From Wohlfahrtiimonas chitiniclastica DSM 18708 (lineage in GTDB: Bacteria > Pseudomonadota > Gammaproteobacteria > Cardiobacteriales > Wohlfahrtiimonadaceae), in NCBI RefSeq assembly GCF_000375345.1, contig NZ_AQXD01000001.1:822600-886599 (forward strand): a stretch of 64,000 bases of DNA, read 5' to 3'. The first letter of the stretch is position 1. Every line of letters starts with the position of its first letter. Both the position numbers and the translations under genes were made by a program. The notes beneath the pieces were generated by a model, which was not told the DNA's origin, did no database searches, and worked only from the letters and a program-made list of their open reading frames with translations. Shown piece by piece: positions 57,597 through 64,000 of this stretch.

Positions 57597-57794
57597 TTAG
57601 TAACGTTTTTGTCCTAAGGCATTTTGAATTTTTTGATCCGTTTTATATTGTGACAATGCATACACAGACCAAATCGCCGCAGGAATCCAACCGACAAGGG
57701 TCAATTGTAGAATCAAACAGATGATGCCGGAAAACGGACGGCCAATCGTAAAAAACTGCAACCAAGGCAATAATAAAGCTAATAATAAACGCAT
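57597..57794 (-). CDS. YqaE/Pmp3-family small membrane protein
   Basis: The 65 residues hold two hydrophobic helices with the Pmp3/YqaE look: LLLPWLQFFTIGRPFSG and LQLTLVGWIPAAIWSVYAL. These proteolipid-like proteins are widespread and are often stress-induced; their role is unclear. AGAGAGGAC precedes the ATG at 57794. It lies 13 bases after the rnd stop and is probably co-transcribed. Confidence 0.82.
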   Translation of the reverse strand: MRLLLALLLPWLQFFTIGRPFSGIICLILQLTLVGWIPAAIWSVYALSQYKTDQKIQNALGQKRY

Positions 57795-57807
57795 AAGTCC
57801 TCTCTTG

Positions 57808-58665
57808 TTATTGTTGTGAGATAAATTCGTCAATCACGGGTTGAAACTCGGGTGCCATGTAGCTTTTTTCAAAGAAAATCACCAGCGACTTCATCGAAGG
57901 CTGACTGAACTCTTTGGCAATGTCGATCAATGCGCCATCGCCCACCACCCAACGCTTTGGCATGTCACGCTCAATGGCGATCTCTTCACGTTTTTTCGCC
58001 AGTAATTTCAAAAGCTGTAAACGCTTGCCTCTGAGCATTTTGCGCCCTTTGACCTTCATCCATGCCATTTCAGGATTCGGCGCATATTTATCCACCATAT
58101 AGAGCGCATCGGTTTTCTCTTTAAACATGCGCTTTTCTTCTGCCGTTTCGATCTGATCACGCAATAATAAATAGACATCGTATAAGTATGTCACATCATC
58201 ATAAGCATATTCAATTTGGCTCTTGGATAGTGGGCGCTTTTCCCAATCGGTGCGGGTTTCGGCTTTTTCTAGTAAGACATTTAAACGCATCTCAATCGTG
58301 TCTTGATAGCTTAATAAATGATCTGCCCCAAGCACTGTTTCGGCAATTTGCGTGTCAAAAATTGGCGTGGGAATGAGCGCAAATGTGTTGTAAATCGCTT
58401 CTAAATCTTGCCCGGCTGAATGGAACACTTTAACGATGTTCGGATTCACAAAAAGATCAAGCAGCGGCTTAAAATCTGTGATGGCTAAAGGATCTATGCA
58501 GATCGCTTCATCAAGGGTTGCCATTTGGATCAGACACAATTTAGAGAAATAGGTACGAAAGCGCATAAACTCTGTATCTACGGCAATTGCTGTTAAGTCT
58601 GCGTGGTCATCAATCCACTGTTTGAGTGCTTCATCGCTGTCGATGAAAGAGTATTCTCTAGTCAT
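57808..58665 (-). CDS. rnd: Ribonuclease D (short form)
   Basis: The 285 residues have the DEDDy exonuclease domain: VDTEFMRFRTYF, FHSAGQDLEAIYNTF and YAYDDVTYLYDVY provide the four acidic residues and Tyr. One HRDC domain follows (about 205-275). E. coli RNase D has 375 residues and two HRDC domains, so the second is absent; the reading frame closes normally. It trims the 3' ends of tRNA and other small RNAs. Confidence 0.92.
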   Translation of the reverse strand: MTREYSFIDSDEALKQWIDDHADLTAIAVDTEFMRFRTYFSKLCLIQMATLDEAICIDPLAITDFKPLLDLFVNPNIVKVFHSAGQDLEAIYNTFALIPTPIFDTQIAETVLGADHLLSYQDTIEMRLNVLLEKAETRTDWEKRPLSKSQIEYAYDDVTYLYDVYLLLRDQIETAEEKRMFKEKTDALYMVDKYAPNPEMAWMKVKGRKMLRGKRLQLLKLLAKKREEIAIERDMPKRWVVGDGALIDIAKEFSQPSMKSLVIFFEKSYMAPEFQPVIDEFISQQ

Positions 58666-58697
58666 GTCGCCTAGTTATTTTTAAAAAACATGGCGAA

Positions 58698-58703
58698 ATT
58701 ATA
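58698..58703 (-). promoter_or_regulatory. -10 element of an rnd promoter
   Basis: On the minus strand a perfect TATAAT lies about 33 bases ahead of the rnd start; the -35 (TTTAAG region) is weak. Confidence 0.4.
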
Positions 58704-58799
58704 GAGGAAATTCCCCAATCTTAAAGATTATTTTTATAAACATCAGTTCTAGTATAGAATTACGCATATTTACCAATACTATTTTGCATGGAAATGATG

Positions 58800-59129
58800 A
58801 TGAAAAAGAGAATGATGCAAATCAGCAGTCTATTATTGATGGCAGGCTTAGTTTCTGCATGTTCAAATTTACCGGGGCTTCATCAAACGGACATTCGCCA
58901 AGGCAACGAAGTAGAAGAAACACGCCTAGCACAGATTAAACCTGGCATGCCTGCCTTAGAAGTGCAGCGCATCCTTGGCACCCCACTTGTGCGCGATCCG
59001 TATCATCCTAATGTTTGGCACTATACTTTCTTGCACTCCTTATCCACAGGAGAAGAAGTGACACAACAAAATGTCAAAATCACCTTTGACCGCAATGATA
59101 AAGTGATGTCAGTTGAGCGCTTATCATGA
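58800..59129 (+). CDS. bamE: Outer membrane assembly lipoprotein BamE (SmpA/OmlA)
   Basis: The 109 residues have a lipoprotein signal with lipobox VSAC (Cys at 21). The BamE domain follows with IKPGMPALEVQRILGTPLVRDPYHPNVWHY and VKITFDRNDKV. BamE stabilises BamD in the beta-barrel assembly complex. Several ATGs precede the signal (58788, 58794, 58797, 58800); I chose the one about 7 bases after GGA that gives a normal signal peptide. Confidence 0.92.
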   Translation: MKKRMMQISSLLLMAGLVSACSNLPGLHQTDIRQGNEVEETRLAQIKPGMPALEVQRILGTPLVRDPYHPNVWHYTFLHSLSTGEEVTQQNVKITFDRNDKVMSVERLS

Positions 59130-59149
59130 CGACATTTAAGGAGAATCAC

Positions 59150-59545
59150 ATGCTGCATAAAGGCATTGGCCTTGTGGCCCATGATCAAAAAAAACTCGAA
59201 TTGGTGGAATGGATTAAGCAATACGAACCCTTTTTTAGGCAATTTCCTCTCTATGCCACAGGCACAACGGGCAAAGTCATTTTAGATGCTTATCCTGACT
59301 TAAACCTCACCCGCTTAAAAAGTGGCCCCTTAGGCGGCGATCAGCAATTAGGTTCCCTCATTTGCACCGGTGAATTAAGTCTTTTGATCTTCTTTACCGA
59401 TCCATTAACCCCGATGCCCCACGATGTGGATGTCAAAGCACTCATTCGCTTGTCCACACTGTATAATATTCCTTTAGCCTGTAATCAAGGCACCGCTGAT
59501 CTCCTGATGACAGCACTCATTCACAAGCAAGCACAAGAAGGTTAA
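59150..59545 (+). CDS. mgsA: Methylglyoxal synthase
   Basis: The 131 residues match Mgs[20 protein letters not shown], the phosphate site [23 protein letters not shown] and the catalytic Asp in [22 protein letters not shown]. It converts dihydroxyacetone phosphate to methylglyoxal. AAGGAG is 6 bases before the ATG. An earlier ATG (59126) overlaps the bamE stop and would add a short tail. It is about 20 residues shorter at the C-terminus than in E. coli (152). Confidence 0.9.
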   Translation: MLHKGIGLVAHDQKKLELVEWIKQYEPFFRQFPLYATGTTGKVILDAYPDLNLTRLKSGPLGGDQQLGSLICTGELSLLIFFTDPLTPMPHDVDVKALIRLSTLYNIPLACNQGTADLLMTALIHKQAQEG

Positions 59546-59550
59546 TTACT

Positions 59551-60369
59551 ATGGTTACCATCCCTCTATTTCAATCACCCGTCAGCAATGAAACGCCATT
59601 CTTTTTAATCGCGGGCACTTGCGTCATCGAATCTGAAGAGATGACTTTTGAAGTGGCAGGTCGTTTAAAAGAGATGTGTGAAAAACTCAACATTCCATTC
59701 ATCTATAAATCTTCTTTTGACAAAGCGAATCGCTCTTCTGTGAACAGCTACCGCGGCCCTGGCATCGAAAAGGGCTTGGCCATTTTAGAAAAAGTACGCA
59801 GCACCTTAAATGTGCCCGTACTGACAGATGTGCATGAAGACACGCCACTTGAAGAAGTGGCATCGGTTGTGGATGTACTGCAAACACCTGCATTTTTATG
59901 CCGCCAAACCAACTTCATCCAAAATGTTGCCAAAACCATGAAACCTGTGAACATCAAAAAAGGGCAATTTTTAGCACCTTGGGACATGAAGCACGTAGTG
60001 GAAAAAGCGCGTGCCACAGGCAATGAAAACATCATGGTGTGTGAACGTGGCGTTTCGTTTGGTTATAACAATTTAGTCTCTGACATGCGCTCTTTAGAAG
60101 TGATGAAAGAAACCGGTTGCCCTGTGGTGTTTGATGCCACGCACTCTGTGCAATTACCCGGTGGACAAGGCGCAAGCTCAGGCGGTCAGCGTCAATTTGT
60201 GCCTGTATTGTCTAAAGCTGCGGTGGCAGTCGGTGTTGGCGGTTTATTCATGGAAACCCATCCGAATCCTGCCGAAGCATTATCTGATGGCCCCAATGCC
60301 ATTCCATTGTCTGAACTCCCTGCCTTGTTAGAAAAACTACAAGCCATTGACGCCATCATCAAAAGCTAA
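59551..60369 (+). CDS. kdsA: 3-deoxy-D-manno-octulosonate-8-phosphate synthase
   Basis: The 272-residue TIM-barrel enzyme contains [41 protein letters not shown], and [22 protein letters not shown]. It joins PEP and arabinose-5-phosphate to give Kdo-8-P for lipopolysaccharide. GTCVIE carries Cys at the metal-site position of metal-dependent KdsA, whereas E. coli-type enzymes have Asn. Its stop overlaps the maf start by one base (TAATG). Confidence 0.93.
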   Translation: MVTIPLFQSPVSNETPFFLIAGTCVIESEEMTFEVAGRLKEMCEKLNIPFIYKSSFDKANRSSVNSYRGPGIEKGLAILEKVRSTLNVPVLTDVHEDTPLEEVASVVDVLQTPAFLCRQTNFIQNVAKTMKPVNIKKGQFLAPWDMKHVVEKARATGNENIMVCERGVSFGYNNLVSDMRSLEVMKETGCPVVFDATHSVQLPGGQGASSGGQRQFVPVLSKAAVAVGVGGLFMETHPNPAEALSDGPNAIPLSELPALLEKLQAIDAIIKS

Positions 60370-60938
60370 TGTTATTACTCGCCTCACAATCTCCGAGAAG
60401 ACAAGAGCTTCTCCGTCAAATTGGCATTGATTATCAAGTGATCAGTGCCGCCATTGACGAAACGCCGCGCCTCCATGAGGCGCCTTTAGCGTATGTTCAG
60501 CGCATTGCGAGAGATAAAGCACAGGCTGCTCAAATGCAGCATGATGCCACACAATGCCCCATCTTAACGGCTGATACCACCGTCACCTTTGAGGATATGA
60601 TCTTGGGTAAGCCAAAAGATTATGCAGACTTTGAACGGATGATGACAGCGCTCTCTGGCAATACGCATCAAGTGCTTTCTGCCATTGCATTGCGCTGGCA
60701 AGATCAATTGATCGAAAAAATCTCCATCAGCCATGTGACGTTTGCACGATTGCCTGAACATTTCATTGAAGCGTATTGGCAAACCGGCGAACCTTGTGAT
60801 AAAGCTGGCGGTTATGCCGTGCAAGGCATCATGGCGCGCTACATTCAAAAAATAGAGGGCAGCTACTCTGGCATCATGGGCTTACCACTTTTTGAGCTGT
60901 CTGAAGCATTAGACAACATCGGTTACAACATTGGATAA
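60369..60938 (+). CDS. maf: Maf-family nucleotide pyrophosphatase
   Basis: The 189 residues show the Maf signature LLLASQSPRRQELLRQIGIDY, the conserved Asp in LTADTTVTFEDMILGKP, and GGYAVQGIMARYIQKIEGSYSGIMGLP. Maf proteins hydrolyse dTTP, UTP or modified nucleotides to monophosphates; this pattern (YhdE-like) fits the dTTP/UTP group. It sits in the bamE-mgsA-kdsA-maf-TPR run with near-zero spacing. Confidence 0.92.
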   Translation: MLLLASQSPRRQELLRQIGIDYQVISAAIDETPRLHEAPLAYVQRIARDKAQAAQMQHDATQCPILTADTTVTFEDMILGKPKDYADFERMMTALSGNTHQVLSAIALRWQDQLIEKISISHVTFARLPEHFIEAYWQTGEPCDKAGGYAVQGIMARYIQKIEGSYSGIMGLPLFELSEALDNIGYNIG

Positions 60939-60945
60939 TTTAGGC

Positions 60946-61803
60946 ATGGAACCTTCATTCAAATACATCAAAAATCCGGATCAAGGCAATCCTGAATCCG
61001 TCAGCGTCGAGACACAATCCACCGAAGAACAGGCAAAAGCCGCAGCAAAGCAAACAAAACGCAGCGCACACAAGCATGGTTCTTCATTAGGTTGGGGTTG
61101 GTTTCAAGGCTTTAATCTATTTGTAACGGGCTGTTTTTTATTGATCTGCTTAGGTTTTGCCTACTTTATGATGGGCAGCGAAACCCATCACGAAGGGCCG
61201 CCTAAATATGCCGTCGATCAAACAAACACCTTGGGCAAAGCTATTTTTAACCCCGCATTGCCAGAAGAGGTGCGTGAATCTTTTGTGTATCATCCGCCGG
61301 TGCGTCGCCCGAAAAATGAGGAAAAACCTGTCCTTGAAGAGATCGAACTCATCAGTGAAGCGGCTCAGGCTCAGCAACCGGATTTACCCACATTGAGCTT
61401 AGTGTCTGCCTCAGAAGAGGACGATGCCCCTGAAGCCATCAATTTACCGGGTTTACAGCTTGAGGCCCATGCAGAAACTGCACCCACCACGACCGAAACG
61501 TCCGACCCTCAAGTCAGCCATCTCTTAAAACAGGCAGCAGGCGCGATGAGCCGCGGTCATTTGAGCGAACCCTATCCGGATTCTGCCCTATCCTTATATC
61601 GTCGTGCGCTTGAGTTAGAACCGAGCAATGGGGATGCCCTTGCTGGCATTGATCGCTTAGCCACCCATTATCTTAATCTTGCGAAAAAAGCATGGGCGCG
61701 TGAAGATTACTTCTCTGCCCTTGATTACGCTGATTTAGGTTTAAAGGCTGATCCATTAAATCCTGAACTCAACCAACTCAAGGCGTATCTCATCAATCAA
61801 TGA
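60946..61803 (+). CDS. Membrane-anchored TPR protein
   Basis: The 285 residues have a short charged cytoplasmic part and one transmembrane helix near residues 54-77 (GFNLFVTGCFLLICLGFAYF). A long Pro/Glu-rich linker follows. A C-terminal pair of TPR-like repeats reads YPDSALSLYRRALELEPSNG and AREDYFSALDYADLGLKADP. It is probably a periplasm-facing scaffold. No closer family is recognised. The ATG has a poor ribosome site, so translation may be coupled to maf (8 bases upstream). It ends just before a shared terminator. Confidence 0.75.
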   Translation: MEPSFKYIKNPDQGNPESVSVETQSTEEQAKAAAKQTKRSAHKHGSSLGWGWFQGFNLFVTGCFLLICLGFAYFMMGSETHHEGPPKYAVDQTNTLGKAIFNPALPEEVRESFVYHPPVRRPKNEEKPVLEEIELISEAAQAQQPDLPTLSLVSASEEDDAPEAINLPGLQLEAHAETAPTTTETSDPQVSHLLKQAAGAMSRGHLSEPYPDSALSLYRRALELEPSNGDALAGIDRLATHYLNLAKKAWAREDYFSALDYADLGLKADPLNPELNQLKAYLINQ

Positions 61804-61834
61804 TGATGGCATCAATGCTCAACATTCATCAGAC

Positions 61835-61863
61835 AAAAAAAGAGGCCAACTGGCCTCTTTTTT
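61835..61863. terminator. Bidirectional Rho-independent terminator
   Basis: The stem AGAGGCCA/TGGCCTCT is flanked by A7 on the left and T7 on the right. It serves both the TPR gene (+) and dsbC (-), which converge here. Confidence 0.9.
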
Positions 61864-61873
61864 GAATGGGTGT

Positions 61874-62584
61874 TTATTTTTCTGTGCTGTTGATCAAATG
61901 AATGAGCTCAGCTGCTGGCACATAGCCACCGATCATTTGACCATTGTCTAAAATGATGTTGGGCGTCCCTGTAATGCCAAAAGACATGCCCAATTGATAT
62001 TGCGCTTCCACAGGGCTTTGACCAGTACATTTAACATTCGTGTCAAAGGCGCGTTTATGCATCGCTGCATCGACTGTGGCTTTAGGATCTTTTGAGCACC
62101 ACACACTTTCCATGCGTGTTTTTGTGGCAATCGCTGGGAAGGCTAAATAACGCACTTCAATGCCTGCATCATTGTATTTAGGAATCTCTTCGTGCAATTT
62201 TTTGCAATACGGGCAATTGACATCCGTAAATACGGTGATGGTGTTCTTTTTCTCACCTTTAGCTGGATACACAATCATGTCTTTGACATCAATTTTATCT
62301 AATGCATTGGTACGAATGGTGTTTTGGCGATTTTCTGTTAAATTGACACGATTGACCAAATCTGTGATCTGACCTTCAATCAAATAACGACCATCAGCAG
62401 AGAGATACAACGGCAAATTCACATCTTCAATGTACAACTCATACACACCTTTCACATCACTTGGCACAGCTTTTTCCACCTTCATGCCGCCTAACACTTC
62501 TTGGATGTGGGATAAATCTGGTTTAGCGAATGACACCGCGGTGGTGGCTGCTAATAAACCCATGGCAACAGCAATTTTTCTCAT
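61874..62584 (-). CDS. dsbC: Thiol:disulfide interchange protein DsbC
   Basis: The 236 residues have a signal peptide (to about residue 20), an N-terminal dimerisation domain (about 22-80) and a thioredoxin domain with TVFTDVNCPYCKKLHEE. The structural Cys pair follows (SVWCSKDP, NVKCTGQ), then the cis-Pro in TGTPNIILDNGQ. DsbC isomerises wrong disulfides in the periplasm. AAGGAG lies 8 bases before the ATG. It follows xerD by 15 bases, as in the E. coli xerD-dsbC-recJ operon. Confidence 0.95.
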   Translation of the reverse strand: MRKIAVAMGLLAATTAVSFAKPDLSHIQEVLGGMKVEKAVPSDVKGVYELYIEDVNLPLYLSADGRYLIEGQITDLVNRVNLTENRQNTIRTNALDKIDVKDMIVYPAKGEKKNTITVFTDVNCPYCKKLHEEIPKYNDAGIEVRYLAFPAIATKTRMESVWCSKDPKATVDAAMHKRAFDTNVKCTGQSPVEAQYQLGMSFGITGTPNIILDNGQMIGGYVPAAELIHLINSTEK

Positions 62585-62599
62585 ATTCAAAACTCCTTC

Positions 62600-63481
62600 T
62601 CATCCCCGAGGGTGATGTTCTTGATGAATGGACTTCAAGCGTTCTTTCGCAATGTGTGTATAAATCTGCGTGGTCGATAAACTTGAATGCCCCAATAATA
62701 ACTGCACCACACGCAAATCTGCCCCATGATTCACCAAATGGGTGGCAAATGCGTGTCTTAAGGTATGCGGAGATATGGTCGATGAAATGCCCGCAGTTTT
62801 CGCAGTTTTCTTAATGACATACCAAAAGGCTTGGCGCGTCATTTTATCGCCCCGATTAGATAAAAATAGCCAATCGGTGGATTGCCCGCGCGACAACTCG
62901 CCGCGAGCATGATTTAAATATTGATTGATCCACTCAATGCCCTCTTCACCAATGGGCACTAAGCGCTCTTTATTGCCCTTACCCACCAAACGCACGACGC
63001 CCACTTGTAGATTCACCTGCGTAAGGGTCAATGCAATGAGTTCAGTCACGCGAAGGCCGCATGAGTATAATAATTCCATCATCGCCCGATCCCGAAGCCC
63101 AAGGGGTGTGGACACATCATGCGTGTTGAGCAGCTTTTCCACATCTGCTTCACTTAAAGATTCTGGTAAAGAGGCTGTAAATTTTGGAATCACCAATTGA
63201 CGAGCAGGATTGTCATCACGCACTTTCGAGACAATCAAAAAATCATAAAAATGTTTAAACGCAGAGACAAAGCGTGCAATGCTGCGTGGACTTAATTTTT
63301 TATCAAGCTGCGTTTGAATGTAGGCTTGTAAAGTGGCTTCATCGGCGGTTTCTAAGGTTAAATCTTGATCAAACAGATAAAACTGCAACTTATCTAAATC
63401 CGATAAGTAGGATTGCAACGTCAAAGGTTGCAAACCTTCTTGATAATAGAGCGCCTCCTCAAAAGCACTGAGAATGCTCAT
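62600..63481 (-). CDS. xerD: Site-specific tyrosine recombinase XerD
   Basis: The 293 residues have an N-terminal SAM-like core-binding domain and the catalytic domain. The catalytic domain holds Arg in YSCGLRVTEL, Lys in GKGNKERLVP, HxxR in SPHTLRHAFATHL, His in LLGHSSLSTTQ and the nucleophile Tyr in IYTHIAKERL. The ending HQEHHPRG and the following dsbC favour XerD over XerC. With XerC it resolves chromosome dimers at dif. Its ATG overlaps the stop of the upstream permease gene by four bases. Confidence 0.92.
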   Translation of the reverse strand: MSILSAFEEALYYQEGLQPLTLQSYLSDLDKLQFYLFDQDLTLETADEATLQAYIQTQLDKKLSPRSIARFVSAFKHFYDFLIVSKVRDDNPARQLVIPKFTASLPESLSEADVEKLLNTHDVSTPLGLRDRAMMELLYSCGLRVTELIALTLTQVNLQVGVVRLVGKGNKERLVPIGEEGIEWINQYLNHARGELSRGQSTDWLFLSNRGDKMTRQAFWYVIKKTAKTAGISSTISPHTLRHAFATHLVNHGADLRVVQLLLGHSSLSTTQIYTHIAKERLKSIHQEHHPRG

Positions 63482-63999
63482 ACTGCCTCAAATGCCATCA
63501 ATTTACGCTCCACAAATTTTGCGCCAATGATGAGTAAACCATTGATCACCAAATAAATGGCACCGGCAACCGCGTAAAAGGTTAAGTAATCATACGTGCG
63601 CCCTGTCACTTCCATCGTGCGCCCCATGATGTCCATAATGGTGATGGTGGACACTAAGGCTGAACCTTTTGACAACAACACCACTTCATTTGAATAACTT
63701 GGCAATGCGCGGCGAAGGGCTAAAGACAACATCATTTTCAGCACTTGAAAGCGCTTTAAACCCAAGGCAGCGGTTGCTTGCCATAAACCTGGGGCAATAT
63801 TGACAATCGCGCCATGAAAGAGTTGCACAGTATACGCAGCCGAGTTCAATGATAACGCAAACACGGCACAAAACCATGCATCATCAAAGTAAGTACCGCG
63901 CAAGAAGGCAAATTGCTTTGGCGCGTAATACACCAAGAAAATCTGGATAAAGAGTGGCGTGCCCGTTAAAAACACCACCAAAGCTTTGATCAAATACGC
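63478..63999 (-). CDS. artM: Arginine-type amino acid ABC transporter permease ArtM-like (5' end outside window)
   Basis: About 173 residues are visible and the frame is open to the window edge. It starts inside FLTGTPLFIQIFLVYYAPKQF and contains LNSAAYTVQLFHGAI, SYSNEVVLLSKGSALVSTIT and a final GAKFVERKLMAFE. These match ArtM closely along the visible length. About 45-50 N-terminal residues are missing. It imports basic amino acids with ArtQ, ArtP and a binding protein, presumably to the right. Confidence 0.85.
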   Translation of the reverse strand, partial: AYLIKALVVFLTGTPLFIQIFLVYYAPKQFAFLRGTYFDDAWFCAVFALSLNSAAYTVQLFHGAIVNIAPGLWQATAALGLKRFQVLKMMLSLALRRALPSYSNEVVLLSKGSALVSTITIMDIMGRTMEVTGRTYDYLTFYAVAGAIYLVINGLLIIGAKFVERKLMAFEAV

Positions 64000-64000
64000 G

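Overview
The window is a chromosomal segment of a gammaproteobacterium with a moderate GC content and compact operons. It carries RhlB, BamE, RNase D, KdsA, XerD-DsbC, an ArtM-type permease and a multidomain FruB, and has few intergenic gaps over 200 bases. The gene set and protein style (type II DAHP synthase, L-lactate permease next to an FAD/Fe-S D-lactate dehydrogenase, type I-F CRISPR-Cas) would suit the Cardiobacteriales/Wohlfahrtiimonas-Ignatzschineria area. That placement is inference; no rRNA, tRNA or insertion sequence is visible to anchor it.

Layout, left to right. 1-2.4 kb is the right-hand end of a type I-F CRISPR-Cas locus: the 5' part of a cas2-3 fusion running off the edge, and a complete cas1. 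2.4-7.5 kb holds a YidA-like phosphatase and the methionine ABC transporter operon metN-metI-(acyl-CoA dehydrogenase-like)-metQ. The operon is preceded by a short Met/Cys-rich upstream ORF that I regard as the most interesting element here. 7.5-15.3 kb: ruvX, purL, a LysM amidase and a periplasmic TPR protein, all on the minus strand. 15.4-29.5 kb is a plus-strand block: elbB, hom, ilvI-ilvH-ilvC, a type II DAHP synthase, accA, a DUF815 ATPase, SIS-type GlcN-6-P deaminase plus nagA, an AEC transporter, dprA and an unaccompanied znuA-like gene. 29.5-36 kb is a lactate module: lldD diverges from dld-lctP-ogt. 36-43.4 kb: dbpA, a short DsbC-like protein and the fructose PTS operon fruB-fruK-fruA. 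43.4-51 kb: tex, a DUF819 membrane protein paired with a D-Ala-D-Ala dipeptidase, a PACE-type efflux protein divergent from a MocR-type regulator, and a GDSL lipoprotein. 50.6-55 kb is a tightly overlapped minus-strand operon rhlB-lipoprotein-midA-ycxB-like-modE. 55-64 kb: trxA, tpx, prfB with its programmed +1 frameshift, small membrane proteins, rnd, bamE-mgsA-kdsA-maf-TPR, then dsbC, xerD and an artM-like permease cut by the right edge.

Functional themes are methionine/sulfur acquisition, branched-chain and aromatic amino-acid biosynthesis, lactate and fructose use, amino-sugar catabolism, and envelope biogenesis. Most genes are ordinary housekeeping genes. The points that deserve a second look are the metNIQ leader ORF, which can base-pair with the metN start; the flavoprotein inside that operon; the dipeptidase/DUF819 pair; and several operator-like palindromes in divergent promoter regions.
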